Positions 1 through 7,636 of a stretch of DNA of 37,978 bases are shown here, piece after piece. The notes under the pieces were generated by a model. The model made no database searches. It had not been told where the DNA came from and worked only from the letters and a program-made list of their open reading frames with translations. The stretch comes from a virus: the IMG/VR virus record IMGVR_UViG_3300023112_001499, positions 1 through 37,978 of that record; one strand, 5' to 3'. The first letter of the stretch is position 1; the number at the start of each line of letters is the position of its first letter. The translations under genes and the position numbers were made by a program.

Positions 1-314
1 ACCTCTCAGAACACGCAAACGTGGATGTCCCTTACAATAGAGATACAATGCTTCGCTTGTACTTTGATATGATACATGAGTCAAAAGGATGGGTCGAATT
101 CTTAAAAGATAAAAAACACCTAGAGTTCGATTATGAGGACCTAATGACTGATTGTAGTTCTATTGTGGACAAAATAGTTGAATTAACTGAGACTCAAAAC
201 AATGAACCAAACAAATATAAAGACATGCACACTCCATTAAAGATGTATCATCCACTTAAGGAAGAATATGTAAAAAAATTCAAGGAAACAATTAAACAAA
301 TAGAGAATAATTAA
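1..314 (+). CDS. 3' end of an unknown gene, possibly sulfotransferase-like
   Basis: The frame is open to the left edge with no stop, so this is the C-terminal part of a longer gene. A GTG at 21 exists, but the residues before it (LSEHANVDVPYN) read as ordinary protein, so I treat the CDS as truncated by the window. The segment FDYEDLMTDCSSIVDKIVEL resembles the C-terminal part of sulfotransferase-family proteins, where a YEDL motif is followed by a helix that ends the fold. That match is weak because the diagnostic N-terminal PAPS-binding loop would lie outside the window. A clear sulfotransferase occurs elsewhere in the window (33202-33993). The TAA stop directly abuts the ATG of the next gene, so the two are probably co-translated. 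Confidence 0.55.
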   Translation, partial: LSEHANVDVPYNRDTMLRLYFDMIHESKGWVEFLKDKKHLEFDYEDLMTDCSSIVDKIVELTETQNNEPNKYKDMHTPLKMYHPLKEEYVKKFKETIKQIENN

Positions 315-689
315 ATGATTATAAAAAAATCCGAGACGTTTGAGGTAAGGCTGTACATTGGTTCAATGTTCGGGTATCACGGAGATAATTTCACAAAAGA
401 AGAACTCAAAAAAGAAGTCGGATTTATACAGAAACAATTTAAAGAAAAATATACATTTGAGTCGGGGGTTATACCTGTAAGGATGACACAAACGGAATTC
501 ATATCAGAAGACTACTCAGAAAAAGGCTGGGAGTTAGCTGCGATAAATTATCCACGATTCGAAAAAGCCGAGTCCACAATTACTGTATTCATGTACGAAT
601 TAGCAAGGCATTTGCTAGTGAGATTCAACCAACACCGAATCAGTTTAATCACGCCTGAAGAAACTGTGTTGTTTGAAGAAGAAAAATAG
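315..689 (+). CDS. hypothetical protein, 124 aa
   Basis: I do not recognise this protein. It is a soluble, charged 124-residue product with no signal peptide, membrane segment or Cys motif. The middle is mixed alpha/beta in appearance (VRLYIGSMFGYHG, AESTITVFMYELARHLLVRFNQ). Its ATG follows the TAA of the preceding gene without a gap and it ends 14 nt before the UvsW-like helicase, so the three form one transcription unit. Such small unknowns beside recombination genes are usual in T4-like phages. The reading frame is convincing because of the tight packing and typical codon content, but no function can be given. Confidence 0.7.
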   Translation: MIIKKSETFEVRLYIGSMFGYHGDNFTKEELKKEVGFIQKQFKEKYTFESGVIPVRMTQTEFISEDYSEKGWELAAINYPRFEKAESTITVFMYELARHLLVRFNQHRISLITPEETVLFEEEK

Positions 690-703
690 GTTATCATTTC
701 AAA

Positions 704-2158
704 ATGAAGAAAGCTGTAATAAAGGTTCAAAACTGCTATTCTTGGTTAAACACCAATTGTGATGATACCCGAATAAATCTTTGGAAAGCCCTTAGACATA
801 GAGAAAAAGGGTATTTTCACAGTCGTCTTTATAAACAAAGGCTGTGGGATGGATATACAGAGTTTTTCAAAAAAGAAAGTGGAAGATTTTTATCTGGCCT
901 ACTGCCAGAGGTTACTGCTGCTTTAGATCATTGGAAAATACCTCATACCATTATCGATGAGAGAGGTGAGCCTGAATTTTTGTATGACGAAATTGGCTCG
1001 GACTTCTTGGATCAATGGATTCATCACCTTCCTCAGAAAGATCAAGATCGATGGCAAGGAATGCGTGACTATCAAATTGATCTCACCAATCAAGTCATCA
1101 AACACAAGAGAGGTGTTGTTTTTGCCCCAACCTCAGCAGGTAAAACTGCAATCATGGTTGCAATTTTAAAAACAATTCCTGAAAACGTGCCAACTCTTAT
1201 TCTTGCAAATAAGAAAAGCCTTTGTGATCAAAACTATGATGCCTTGACAAGCTGGGGATTTGAAAATGTCGGACGACTTTATGACAAGTACAAAGATCCA
1301 AACATCTTCACATGTGCGACTGTACAATCTTTGCATAAAATAGAAAAGTTAATTCCTAAAGTTAAAGTCATGGTAGTGGATGAAATTCATGACATGATGA
1401 GTAAGACGCCAAAGAAGTTTTACACAAAAATGAAAAACTGCTCGGTTAGAGTAGCCGTCAGTGCTACGCCTTTTAAATTTGGCGGAAAAGATAAAACACA
1501 AAAGTTCTCTGTAAAAGGCCACTTTGGACCTGTGCTTAAAACAAAGTCAGCAGATAACGACAAGGGAATCCTTACAACAAAGACTCTTCAAGATAGAGGA
1601 ATCTTATCTTCTTGTAACTGTACGTTCTATCCAGTGAAAGAACCTCAGATTCCGTATGATATTTATCTTGATGCAGTAACCAATGGTATAGCTGAGAGTT
1701 GGCATTTTCACGACATTGTGAGCCGATTGGCTAGATCTTTGAAGGGCAGAACCCTTATCTTGGTCGAAAGACTTGCACACGGAGAAGCCTTGCAAAGTCT
1801 GATTCCTGATGCTTTATGGGTTCGTGGAGAAGATAACCTAGATGCAAGAAAAGATGTCATCGACCAGCTACAGTACTCTAAAGGCAATAAAATAGCAATC
1901 GCCACCCAAGGTATTTTCAATGCTGGGATCAACGTGTTTGTCCACAATCTTATCAATGCGGCTGGAGGACAAGCAGATCACCAGATTATACAGCGATTTG
2001 GGCGAGGATTGAGACTTGCATCTGATAAAGACGGACTTGAATACTATGATTTTGTTTTCGATATAAATGAATATTTGCTAGATCATTCAAAGAAAAGAAT
2101 TAAAATTATAAAGAATGAAGGACATAAAGTAGATATTCGTGAAGAATTAGACTTTTAA
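704..2158 (+). CDS. uvsW: UvsW-like DNA/RNA helicase (SF2)
   Basis: This is a superfamily 2 helicase of the T4 UvsW type, which in T4 unwinds branched DNA and R-loops and helps switch from origin- to recombination-dependent replication. In order: an N-terminal DNA-binding region (about residues 1-120), a Walker A loop APTSAGKT (about 141-149), a DEIH box in VVDEIHD (about 225-230), motif III SATP (about 252) and motif VI IQRFGRGLR (about 428-436). The 484-residue length is close to the T4 protein (about 500). The box is DEIH rather than DEAH. No strong ribosome binding site precedes the ATG; translation may depend on the gene just upstream. It precedes a late-type gene and stands apart from gp46/47, which lie about 11 kb downstream on the same strand. 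Confidence 0.9.
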   Translation: MKKAVIKVQNCYSWLNTNCDDTRINLWKALRHREKGYFHSRLYKQRLWDGYTEFFKKESGRFLSGLLPEVTAALDHWKIPHTIIDERGEPEFLYDEIGSDFLDQWIHHLPQKDQDRWQGMRDYQIDLTNQVIKHKRGVVFAPTSAGKTAIMVAILKTIPENVPTLILANKKSLCDQNYDALTSWGFENVGRLYDKYKDPNIFTCATVQSLHKIEKLIPKVKVMVVDEIHDMMSKTPKKFYTKMKNCSVRVAVSATPFKFGGKDKTQKFSVKGHFGPVLKTKSADNDKGILTTKTLQDRGILSSCNCTFYPVKEPQIPYDIYLDAVTNGIAESWHFHDIVSRLARSLKGRTLILVERLAHGEALQSLIPDALWVRGEDNLDARKDVIDQLQYSKGNKIAIATQGIFNAGINVFVHNLINAAGGQADHQIIQRFGRGLRLASDKDGLEYYDFVFDINEYLLDHSKKRIKIIKNEGHKVDIREELDF

Positions 2159-2159
2159 A

Positions 2160-2168
2160 CATAAATAA
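2160..2168 (+). promoter_or_regulatory. T4-type late promoter box
   Basis: The sequence cATAAATAAT matches the T4 late promoter consensus TATAAATA, which is recognised by RNA polymerase carrying gp55; a gp55 homologue is encoded at 31730-32275. The box starts exactly 14 nt before the ATG at 2175. With T4 geometry (box at -13 to -6) the transcript would begin about 2 nt before the ATG. No Shine-Dalgarno is present. The promoter at 12740 has the same layout. Inferred from motif and spacing only. Confidence 0.6.
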
Positions 2169-2174
2169 TTTATT

Positions 2175-4154
2175 ATGTTTAGAAATTGGATAGAAAATAA
2201 AGAACAGTTAAATAAATCGGTCAACAAGTCAATTGACGAAATTGTTTATGGCGATATGGATGAAAAGACAGATGCTCTGTCTAAAAAAGAGCATCCTCTC
2301 TTTAAAGGAAGATTTAAGGTAGACCCACCACCTTCCAACACCTCGAAAGAAACTATCGAGGAACTTAAAGAGCTAGAAAAGATGAGTCATTTTAAGTCCA
2401 AAGATATCATGAAAGATATGAAGGATTTTGATGTGGCTCAAGTCAAGCCATTTGAAGATTATCTTAAACAAAATTCTCTAGATTTCGATTTCAAAATGCT
2501 TAACAAAATACTTAAGCAAGGCGAAATACTTGGACTAAAGCTTAAAAAGAAGTTCAACAGACCAAGACCGCATCAGATCGCACCCAAGATGGGTCTAAAC
2601 ATAATGTATCATGATTTGAAAACAGACGATACGCCAGCTTATCCTTCAAATCACTCTTTGATTTCTTCTTTAATTGCTCTATATCTTTCTTCGCTATATC
2701 CGAAACATGAAAAAGGATTCATGGACATTGCAGACAGGATCGGAATTAGCCGATTATATGGAGGGACTCATTATCGAAGCGATCATGATTCTGCAAGGAA
2801 ACTAGCTAAGGACATCATGAAGTCTTGGAAACCTGCTGTTAAGCCTGCAAAATATTCGTTCACTGAGTGGATGCTGAAGCTCGAAGACCAAGGTATCCAC
2901 GCATTCATGCGAGTGGCAAGTGAAAAATATAAAGACGACAGAAGTAAAGACATTCTTGTTATTTATGGAAATACGACGCCAATTAAAGACAAACTAAAAG
3001 AAATAACAAAATTTACTTGGAACCAAGGTGGCTATTGGAGCACGGGCAGGTGGAGTCTGAATAATGATGTGATTCAAAAACTCATAGAGCTAACTGGAAT
3101 AACTGATTTGAAAGAAATCATAGATGCTGGACCGCAATTTAACGCTGATTCGACTGAGGCAGAAGAAGAGAAAGATGCACCCAAGAGTCAAGTTGATGCG
3201 ATTCTTGGTAACATGGAACAGGAAATTGAAAACGCTAAAGGCAAAGCGGGCGGTAAAGCAAAACAAATTCTCACCATGATTGAAAACTATCTTGAAAAAT
3301 TGGCCAACTTGGTTGATGAAGAAATCAAATCAGGATTCGTTAAAGACTTTATGCGGTTTGCTGCTAAATTCCACAACTACTCTTTCAATAATCAAATGTT
3401 GATTTACGCACAAAAGAAAGATGCAACTTACGTAAACTCTGAAAGTCGTTGGCTTAAACTCGGAAGAGCAGTTACCAATAAGGATCAAGGAATTATAATT
3501 CTTGCGCCTATGACAGGAAAGAAAAAAGAAAAAGATGCAGATTTAGAGGGGCAAAAGGAAGAAAGAAAATTTGTATTCTTCAGACCCGTTAAAGTTTATG
3601 ATATTTCTTCAACACAAGTCATATCAGGACAAGAAGACAAGGCAAAAGTGTTTGAGCCAAATGATTGGCGACAAGATACTGATGAAAACACTGAAGAACT
3701 TACCCTGCTCATCAATGCAGGAATAGAAATAGCCAAGCAAAAAGATATATCTATCGACTATGAGGAACTAGCTCAAGGTACGGGCGGCTACTCTGCGGGT
3801 GGAAAGATTGTAATCAACAACACCTATGGTGGAATCAACAAGTTTAGCACTCTCGTACATGAACTCGCCCATGAAATACTCCATCAAGTAATGAAGCCAG
3901 AAGAAAGAGCAAAAGAAAACAAAAGAGATTTTGAATATGATGCTGAATCTGTGGCCTATATCGTTCTTCAATACTTTGGATTTGAAACCAAAGACTCTCC
4001 AAGATATATCGCTCTATGGAAAGGCGACAGCAAAGCAGTTAAAGGAAGAAGAGAAAATATCAGCAAAGCATCAAAGGAAATCATTCAAGGCATAAAAAAG
4101 AATGTCGAGGATATGGTAATTCAAGATGATCTCCCTGAAGAAGATGCTGCCTAA
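2175..4154 (+). CDS. PAP2-type phosphatase / ArdC-like zincin fusion, candidate packaged internal protein
   Basis: This 659-residue protein joins two families not usually found together. The N-terminal part carries the three PAP2/vanadium haloperoxidase phosphatase motifs: KKFNRPRP (about residues 125-132), PSNHS (about 156-160) and SRLYGGTHYRSDHD (about 191-206). It has no membrane helices, so it looks like a soluble acid phosphatase-type domain. A segment at about 225-310 is unassigned. From about 370 the protein resembles ArdC antirestriction proteins: the N-terminal ssDNA-binding pattern FHNYSFNNQMLIYAQ (about 398-412) and a zinc protease motif HELAH (about 562-566) followed by DAESVAYIV, the expected position of a third ligand. 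The first residues, MFRNWIENKEQ, resemble the T4 capsid-targeting peptide. A late promoter box lies 14 nt upstream. Packaging and a role in defeating host restriction are inference. Confidence 0.75.
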   Translation: MFRNWIENKEQLNKSVNKSIDEIVYGDMDEKTDALSKKEHPLFKGRFKVDPPPSNTSKETIEELKELEKMSHFKSKDIMKDMKDFDVAQVKPFEDYLKQNSLDFDFKMLNKILKQGEILGLKLKKKFNRPRPHQIAPKMGLNIMYHDLKTDDTPAYPSNHSLISSLIALYLSSLYPKHEKGFMDIADRIGISRLYGGTHYRSDHDSARKLAKDIMKSWKPAVKPAKYSFTEWMLKLEDQGIHAFMRVASEKYKDDRSKDILVIYGNTTPIKDKLKEITKFTWNQGGYWSTGRWSLNNDVIQKLIELTGITDLKEIIDAGPQFNADSTEAEEEKDAPKSQVDAILGNMEQEIENAKGKAGGKAKQILTMIENYLEKLANLVDEEIKSGFVKDFMRFAAKFHNYSFNNQMLIYAQKKDATYVNSESRWLKLGRAVTNKDQGIIILAPMTGKKKEKDADLEGQKEERKFVFFRPVKVYDISSTQVISGQEDKAKVFEPNDWRQDTDENTEELTLLINAGIEIAKQKDISIDYEELAQGTGGYSAGGKIVINNTYGGINKFSTLVHELAHEILHQVMKPEERAKENKRDFEYDAESVAYIVLQYFGFETKDSPRYIALWKGDSKAVKGRRENISKASKEIIQGIKKNVEDMVIQDDLPEEDAA

Positions 4155-4189
4155 ATTGAAGAACTTGTTCAAGAAGTTTCAGTATTGAT

Positions 4190-4399
4190 TCATTCGTAGT
4201 GACCTCCGAAGACCATATTGAGGCCGTATGGTTGGGTAGGAGGTTGAGTAACGACAACAGTATCTCCAATTAGTTCCGGGTTGGATTTTGGTACGTTGAT
4301 TAGAAGAGTTGTGCCATCTGGATAGATGACTTCTATACAGAAGTCTTTGTCCGTGTCTAGGTCCGAACGGTGTTTGGTTTGAATCATAGTTGTAGTCAT
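4190..4399 (-). CDS. hypothetical protein, 69 aa
   Basis: This is an unrecognised small protein. Its ATG overlaps the stop of the upstream gene (4396-4905) in an ATGA arrangement, which is why I prefer this frame over an overlapping 88-codon frame on the same strand (4179-4445). The middle (FCIEVIYPDGTTLLINVP) looks like a beta-rich small domain. It is the last gene of the long minus-strand run starting near 10341 and it converges with the PAP2-ArdC gene, leaving a 35-nt gap. Confidence 0.6.
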   Translation of the reverse strand: MTTTMIQTKHRSDLDTDKDFCIEVIYPDGTTLLINVPKSNPELIGDTVVVTQPPTQPYGLNMVFGGHYE

Positions 4400-4905
4400 C
4401 GTTGGTTAAGAGCATTTCCGGGGCATTGTTCGATTGCAGGAGCAACTTTTATCCAAAGCTTTTCGGGCGGGATCTTGTAATGAAGTCTCAAATCTTGACA
4501 TATCCAAGACTGCTGGCCAGACAAAAGCTTGAAAGCACAGTTCTCTTCATCTGGAAAAGGAATGACATTGTAAATATCGCCACCATATTTTTCTTCAATC
4601 CACTCCAAACACACATCTGCATCTGGAAAGACTTCTTCAGAAAAATAAAGAAGAAACCCATCTTCTGGACTCTTAATCGACTTCTGACTGGCCGCTTCGG
4701 TGACAAGCCGGTCAGCACCAACTACGATTGGAGATAATCCTTGCCCCACTGAGCCAGCAGGAGCGAAGTTATGCCGGTTTCCAGATGCATCGTCCCACAC
4801 CCAAGCATTTTTGTGCTTGTATGGCTTGACTACATTGATGCCTTGAATTTTTTCAAATTCAAAATCCTCAGAAGATTCATTCTGACTATTGAATATCTTG
4901 CTCAT
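4396..4905 (-). CDS. hypothetical protein, DUF6717-like N-terminal part
   Basis: The protein has 169 residues. The stretch VVKPYKHKNAWVWDDASG, followed by PIVVGADRLV, resembles the DUF6717 pattern, a small domain I associate with bacterial (including planctomycete) and phage proteins of unknown function; this assignment is from memory and tentative. The C-terminal half has two Cys and several Trp residues, which suggests a compact fold, and there is no signal peptide. It overlaps the upstream lipoprotein-like gene by 20 nt and the downstream gene by 4 nt, so the three are translationally linked. Confidence 0.6.
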   Translation of the reverse strand: MSKIFNSQNESSEDFEFEKIQGINVVKPYKHKNAWVWDDASGNRHNFAPAGSVGQGLSPIVVGADRLVTEAASQKSIKSPEDGFLLYFSEEVFPDADVCLEWIEEKYGGDIYNVIPFPDEENCAFKLLSGQQSWICQDLRLHYKIPPEKLWIKVAPAIEQCPGNALNQR

Positions 4906-5464
4906 TTGGACAACCTGTGATTTCTCTTAATGCTTTTTCGAACTTGTTCAAAGAAACTCTAACAAATGCGTTTAAAATCCATCTGCGAGTATTGTTGCTC
5001 TTCAACATTACCCAGGCTTTCATATCTACATTTGTACTTTTTTTATCCTTATAAATCAATACGATTGTCTCATATCTTCTGTATTTTTTGTTGCTTCCTG
5101 CGAGTTTTGTTTCTATTTTCATAGACTTAAAATCAACAGAAATCTTCTCCTCTAATTTTAAAACTACTTTTTCTCTGAGAACTGTTGTCTCAATCTCTTT
5201 TATAGAAAAAATCTCCAAAACACTGTTGATGCCTTCGCTATCTATCCTTAAAGAATATCTGGAAGAACGTATTTTCGAACTTAATAGTTTTTGACCATTT
5301 TTAGCGTAAAGATCATTCTTGTTAGAAAGGATGTCCACAATAACATCCTTGAACTCTTTATTGAGAGTAAAGTCTAATTTAGAATTTGGAGCTTCATCCG
5401 CTGCTCTGCAAGCCCCCGTTAACATTAATAAAAATATTAATGACCTAGTTATTGCCTTCTTCAT
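4886..5464 (-). CDS. secreted or lipoprotein-like hypothetical protein
   Basis: The start at 5464 is chosen over a longer open frame to 5527 because an excellent ribosome binding site (GGAGGT, 7 nt before the ATG) lies there and a signal peptide begins with it: MKKAITRS, a hydrophobic stretch, then GACRAADEAP. The Cys could be a lipobox residue (LTGAC, an imperfect match) or the site could be cut by signal peptidase I. The mature part is basic and mixed alpha/beta with no recognised domain (192 residues in total). An exported protein encoded in a cluster of cytoplasmic small genes may alter the host envelope during infection. That role is inference. Confidence 0.7.
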   Translation of the reverse strand: MKKAITRSLIFLLMLTGACRAADEAPNSKLDFTLNKEFKDVIVDILSNKNDLYAKNGQKLLSSKIRSSRYSLRIDSEGINSVLEIFSIKEIETTVLREKVVLKLEEKISVDFKSMKIETKLAGSNKKYRRYETIVLIYKDKKSTNVDMKAWVMLKSNNTRRWILNAFVRVSLNKFEKALREITGCPNEQDIQ

Positions 5465-5513
5465 ATTATCACCTCCGTGGCGATAATATCTATGCAATTT
5501 AGTTAAAATATCC

Positions 5514-5732
5514 TTAAGATGCAACAAATATCCGAATCCCGTGAAGAACTAATTCTTGTCGGGATTCTGAAATGTAGTATGTAGAACCTTTTGGACCCTG
5601 AACTCTTGCATAATCTTGTCTCATCGGAGAAAGTCTTTGGAGTTCATCGGCCTTATCAAAGGCATCTTCTATATTTTCGAAAAAACTAATAGTTCGCCAC
5701 TCTGATGGCGTTTGTATCTGAACTTGAAACAT
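5514..5732 (-). CDS. hypothetical protein, 72 aa
   Basis: This is a small soluble protein with the pattern VQIQTPSEWRTISFFENIEDAFDKADELQR, typical of short phage and host proteins with a beta-hairpin plus one helix. I do not recognise a named family. It lies 48 nt downstream of the OPRT gene and 49 nt upstream of the secreted protein on the same strand, so it is probably part of the same transcript. No clear ribosome binding site precedes the ATG. Confidence 0.55.
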   Translation of the reverse strand: MFQVQIQTPSEWRTISFFENIEDAFDKADELQRLSPMRQDYARVQGPKGSTYYISESRQELVLHGIRIFVAS

Positions 5733-5780
5733 TTTGAAGTTTATTTAATGCTGAATGTAGTTTATCCAATGATGTCACCA

Positions 5781-6353
5781 TTAGTTCTTGTCTCGATTTC
5801 CATTCACCTCTAGATCCTCTAGTTTTAAAAGCGGTTGCCAAGGGACGCCACGTTGAGCTAGTAGCTTTTCCGCACCCTCTTGTCTGTCAATGATGGTGAT
5901 CGCTTTAATCACCTCGGCACCAAAGTCGCTAATCTTATCAAAGGCATCTGCCAGTGTCTCTCCACTAGCTGCTACGTCGTCTACTAAGATTACTTTGTCC
6001 TTTGGTTGCACTGTTCCAAGGGGCTTGTCTTCGCCTTTTCTAATAAGAAAAGCTCGCAAGTCTTTTCCTACTCGTCCTTGATTATAGCAAAATGCTCCAA
6101 CGATTGGCGCAGAACCTAAACTAGGACCACCAATTGCATCAAATTCAGTTCTAAATGTTCTTCCGACATCTGTCATATACAGGACGCCCCACATGGCTTT
6201 AACTATTTCAAACACTCCCTCAGCCGATAAGGTTAACTTTTTGCAGTCAAAATAAAAATTTGTTTCATCTCCGTTTGGAAGAGTGAAATCTCCGTATTCT
6301 AAAGCATGTTTTTTAACAGCCTGTATTAAACTGTCTTTTTCTTTATTCTTCAT
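5781..6353 (-). CDS. pyrE: orotate phosphoribosyltransferase-like
   Basis: Orotate phosphoribosyltransferase joins orotate to PRPP to give OMP, the first nucleotide of the pyrimidine pathway. The PRPP-binding loop VILVDDVAASGET (about residues 120-132) is intact, and the upstream segment FLIRKGEDKPLGT matches the catalytic loop region of OPRTases (RK followed by a flexible GT loop). GGPSLGSAPIVGAF is the expected beta-turn before it. Length (190 aa) is about 10-20 residues short of bacterial PyrE. Its start overlaps the stop of the YqeY-like gene by 11 nt. Together with CTP synthase and RNR in this window it suggests phage-directed pyrimidine supply. A related PRTase with another base specificity is possible. 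Confidence 0.8.
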   Translation of the reverse strand: MKNKEKDSLIQAVKKHALEYGDFTLPNGDETNFYFDCKKLTLSAEGVFEIVKAMWGVLYMTDVGRTFRTEFDAIGGPSLGSAPIVGAFCYNQGRVGKDLRAFLIRKGEDKPLGTVQPKDKVILVDDVAASGETLADAFDKISDFGAEVIKAITIIDRQEGAEKLLAQRGVPWQPLLKLEDLEVNGNRDKN

Positions 6354-6780
6354 TGTTTTTCCTCATTTTAGCTACAACTGATTTGACTATGTCTCCCTCA
6401 ACCGGAGCACCCTGTTGCTTCAGTTTTTGCATCGCCATCCCCATTGCTTGACCTTCAGATTTAACGCTCGAAAAATTTAACCCTTCTTTGAGTATGAACT
6501 CTTCAACCTGATCCGCTGACCAATATTGAGGCAACAAGGAGTTTAAAGCCTCGTTTTCCTTGTTTAAACGAGTAAACCTTTCGTCATCTTGAGATAAATG
6601 AGCCAAACATTCATCGTTCGATTTGATGAGCTTCTTCACTATGTTGTGGCCACGATCATCCGTCAAAGCTTTCATCTCTTGCTGACATTCGCCTAAAACA
6701 CAGCGAAAAATGTCTTTTTCAACTGATCTGAAGGGTGCTTTGTTTAATGCTTCTTTTAACTTTGTTTCAAAATTCATCAT
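6343..6780 (-). CDS. YqeY/GatB-C-terminal-like protein
   Basis: The 145-residue protein fits the YqeY family, which resembles the tRNA-binding tail domain of the GatB amidotransferase subunit. Matching features are an N-terminal helix bundle, the segment NSLLPQYWSADQVEEFI (family: EYLPKQLSEEE) and the C-terminal GQAMGMAMQKLKQQGAPVEG (family: MGKVM..L......G). Stand-alone YqeY proteins are poorly characterised; tRNA binding is a family-level guess. It shares a 4-nt overlap with the YopX-like gene upstream and overlaps OPRT downstream. Its presence close to phage tRNA genes is suggestive but not evidence of function. Confidence 0.65.
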   Translation of the reverse strand: MMNFETKLKEALNKAPFRSVEKDIFRCVLGECQQEMKALTDDRGHNIVKKLIKSNDECLAHLSQDDERFTRLNKENEALNSLLPQYWSADQVEEFILKEGLNFSSVKSEGQAMGMAMQKLKQQGAPVEGDIVKSVVAKMRKNNEE

Positions 6781-7112
6781 TTTTTACTTTCTTCCTTAAT
6801 TCCTTCAAATACATTTCCCACGACAAATTTTGAGATTTGTTTATAAAGTGGAATATTGCCGAACCAAAAACAACCACTTCTATACTCAATCTCGTATTTA
6901 AGATGACTATATGATTCGTCCAATGACGGAACACACAAATCACCCTCATAAACATCTACACCATTTTGATCTTTGAGTCCTGTGTATCGCTGGAGATGTA
7001 TATCATTGTCGTAGTTGTGATGACATTGATTTTCCTCAAACCAATACAGGTCGTCAATCATTTCCATTTCTTTTCGACGTGTATTCCACGCCCTGAATTT
7101 AATCTCTCTCAT
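6777..7112 (-). CDS. YopX-family protein
   Basis: The N-terminus MREIKFRAWNTRRKEM followed by a beta-rich middle with QRYTGLKDQNGVDVYEGDLC is the hallmark of the YopX family, small proteins common in phages and prophages whose biochemical role is unknown. The length of 111 residues is a little under the usual 120-140. The C-terminal segment KFVVGNVFEGIKE matches the family's last strand and helix. It overlaps both neighbours by four bases (ATGA), so the genes from 7378 to 6343 are translationally coupled. Confidence 0.85.
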   Translation of the reverse strand: MREIKFRAWNTRRKEMEMIDDLYWFEENQCHHNYDNDIHLQRYTGLKDQNGVDVYEGDLCVPSLDESYSHLKYEIEYRSGCFWFGNIPLYKQISKFVVGNVFEGIKEESKK

Positions 7113-7378
7113 ACCGATTCAGCCCTTATGTAATTTATATTTTCAATCAAATGACTCGTGACTCGTTTGGAATATTCCAAATATTGTCGTTCAAATTCTT
7201 TAAGATCTTTACAAGATAGGTAAACAGGAAGTCGATTTGGTTCGTCAACTCCACCAAATGGAATTCGCCATTTAGCCGTGCCTTCATAATCGATGTTCAT
7301 ATTTCCATTGAGGTAATCACGTAAAGTGATTTCCTCGTTTTCATGAATGTAAACGAACTCTTCAAGCGGCATTTTCAT
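7109..7378 (-). CDS. hypothetical protein, 89 aa
   Basis: I do not recognise this protein. It is acidic, with a short N-terminal helix and a Tyr-rich middle (DYLNGNMNIDYEGTAKW), no Cys and no membrane segment. It is the first gene after the tRNA terminator at 7398-7452 and overlaps the YopX-like gene by four bases. A weak AT-rich stretch just upstream of 7378 could serve as a start region, but I see no convincing promoter. Confidence 0.6.
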   Translation of the reverse strand: MKMPLEEFVYIHENEEITLRDYLNGNMNIDYEGTAKWRIPFGGVDEPNRLPVYLSCKDLKEFERQYLEYSKRVTSHLIENINYIRAESV

Positions 7379-7397
7379 ATAGAATTCCTCTGTGTAT

Positions 7398-7452
7398 AAA
7401 AAAAGCCAGAAGCATTATCCTACTAAGTAGGACTTGATCTTTGCTTCTGACT
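7398..7452 (-). terminator. intrinsic terminator after tRNA-Met
   Basis: On the minus strand an 11-bp stem (7442-7452 with 7404-7414) is followed by seven U residues (7398-7404). One base pair is G-U only in the minus transcript and would be an A-C mismatch in the plus transcript, which fixes the orientation. The loop contains a second small hairpin around 7419-7433. It ends transcription just after the tRNA genes. Confidence 0.75.
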
Positions 7453-7456
7453 TCAG

Positions 7457-7530
7457 TAGGGCCGACTGGACTCGAACCAGTAACCGCCGGTTTATGAGAC
7501 CGGTGAACTAACCAATTGTTCTACAGCCCC
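7457..7530 (-). tRNA. tRNA with CAT anticodon (Met, or Ile if modified)
   Basis: Read on the minus strand, the 74-nt gene folds as a full cloverleaf: 7-bp acceptor stem beginning GGGGCTG, a D arm GAAC/GTTC, an anticodon stem CCGGT/ACCGG around the loop CTCATAA, a 5-nt variable loop and a T arm ACTGG/CCAGT with loop TTCGAGT. The anticodon is CAT. The anticodon stem lacks the three G-C pairs of initiator tRNA, so elongator Met or a lysidine-modified Ile tRNA is more likely. CCA is not encoded. Discriminator base is A. Confidence 0.88.
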
Positions 7531-7636
7531 GTGTGGGTGTCATCATACCGATTCTTGTTCTGCTTGTAAAGTGTTTTCTGATAAGATCAGGTCCCACTTT
7601 GTTTTATAAAGATCTTCAATCAAAAAATTAAGATAG

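Noticed and set aside
4402-4737. Plus-strand 111-codon frame
   Set aside because: It is opposite the DUF6717-like gene, which is coupled to its neighbours; no ribosome binding site.
5465-5527. N-terminal extension of the secreted protein
   Set aside because: A strong ribosome binding site and signal peptide both identify the Met at 5464.
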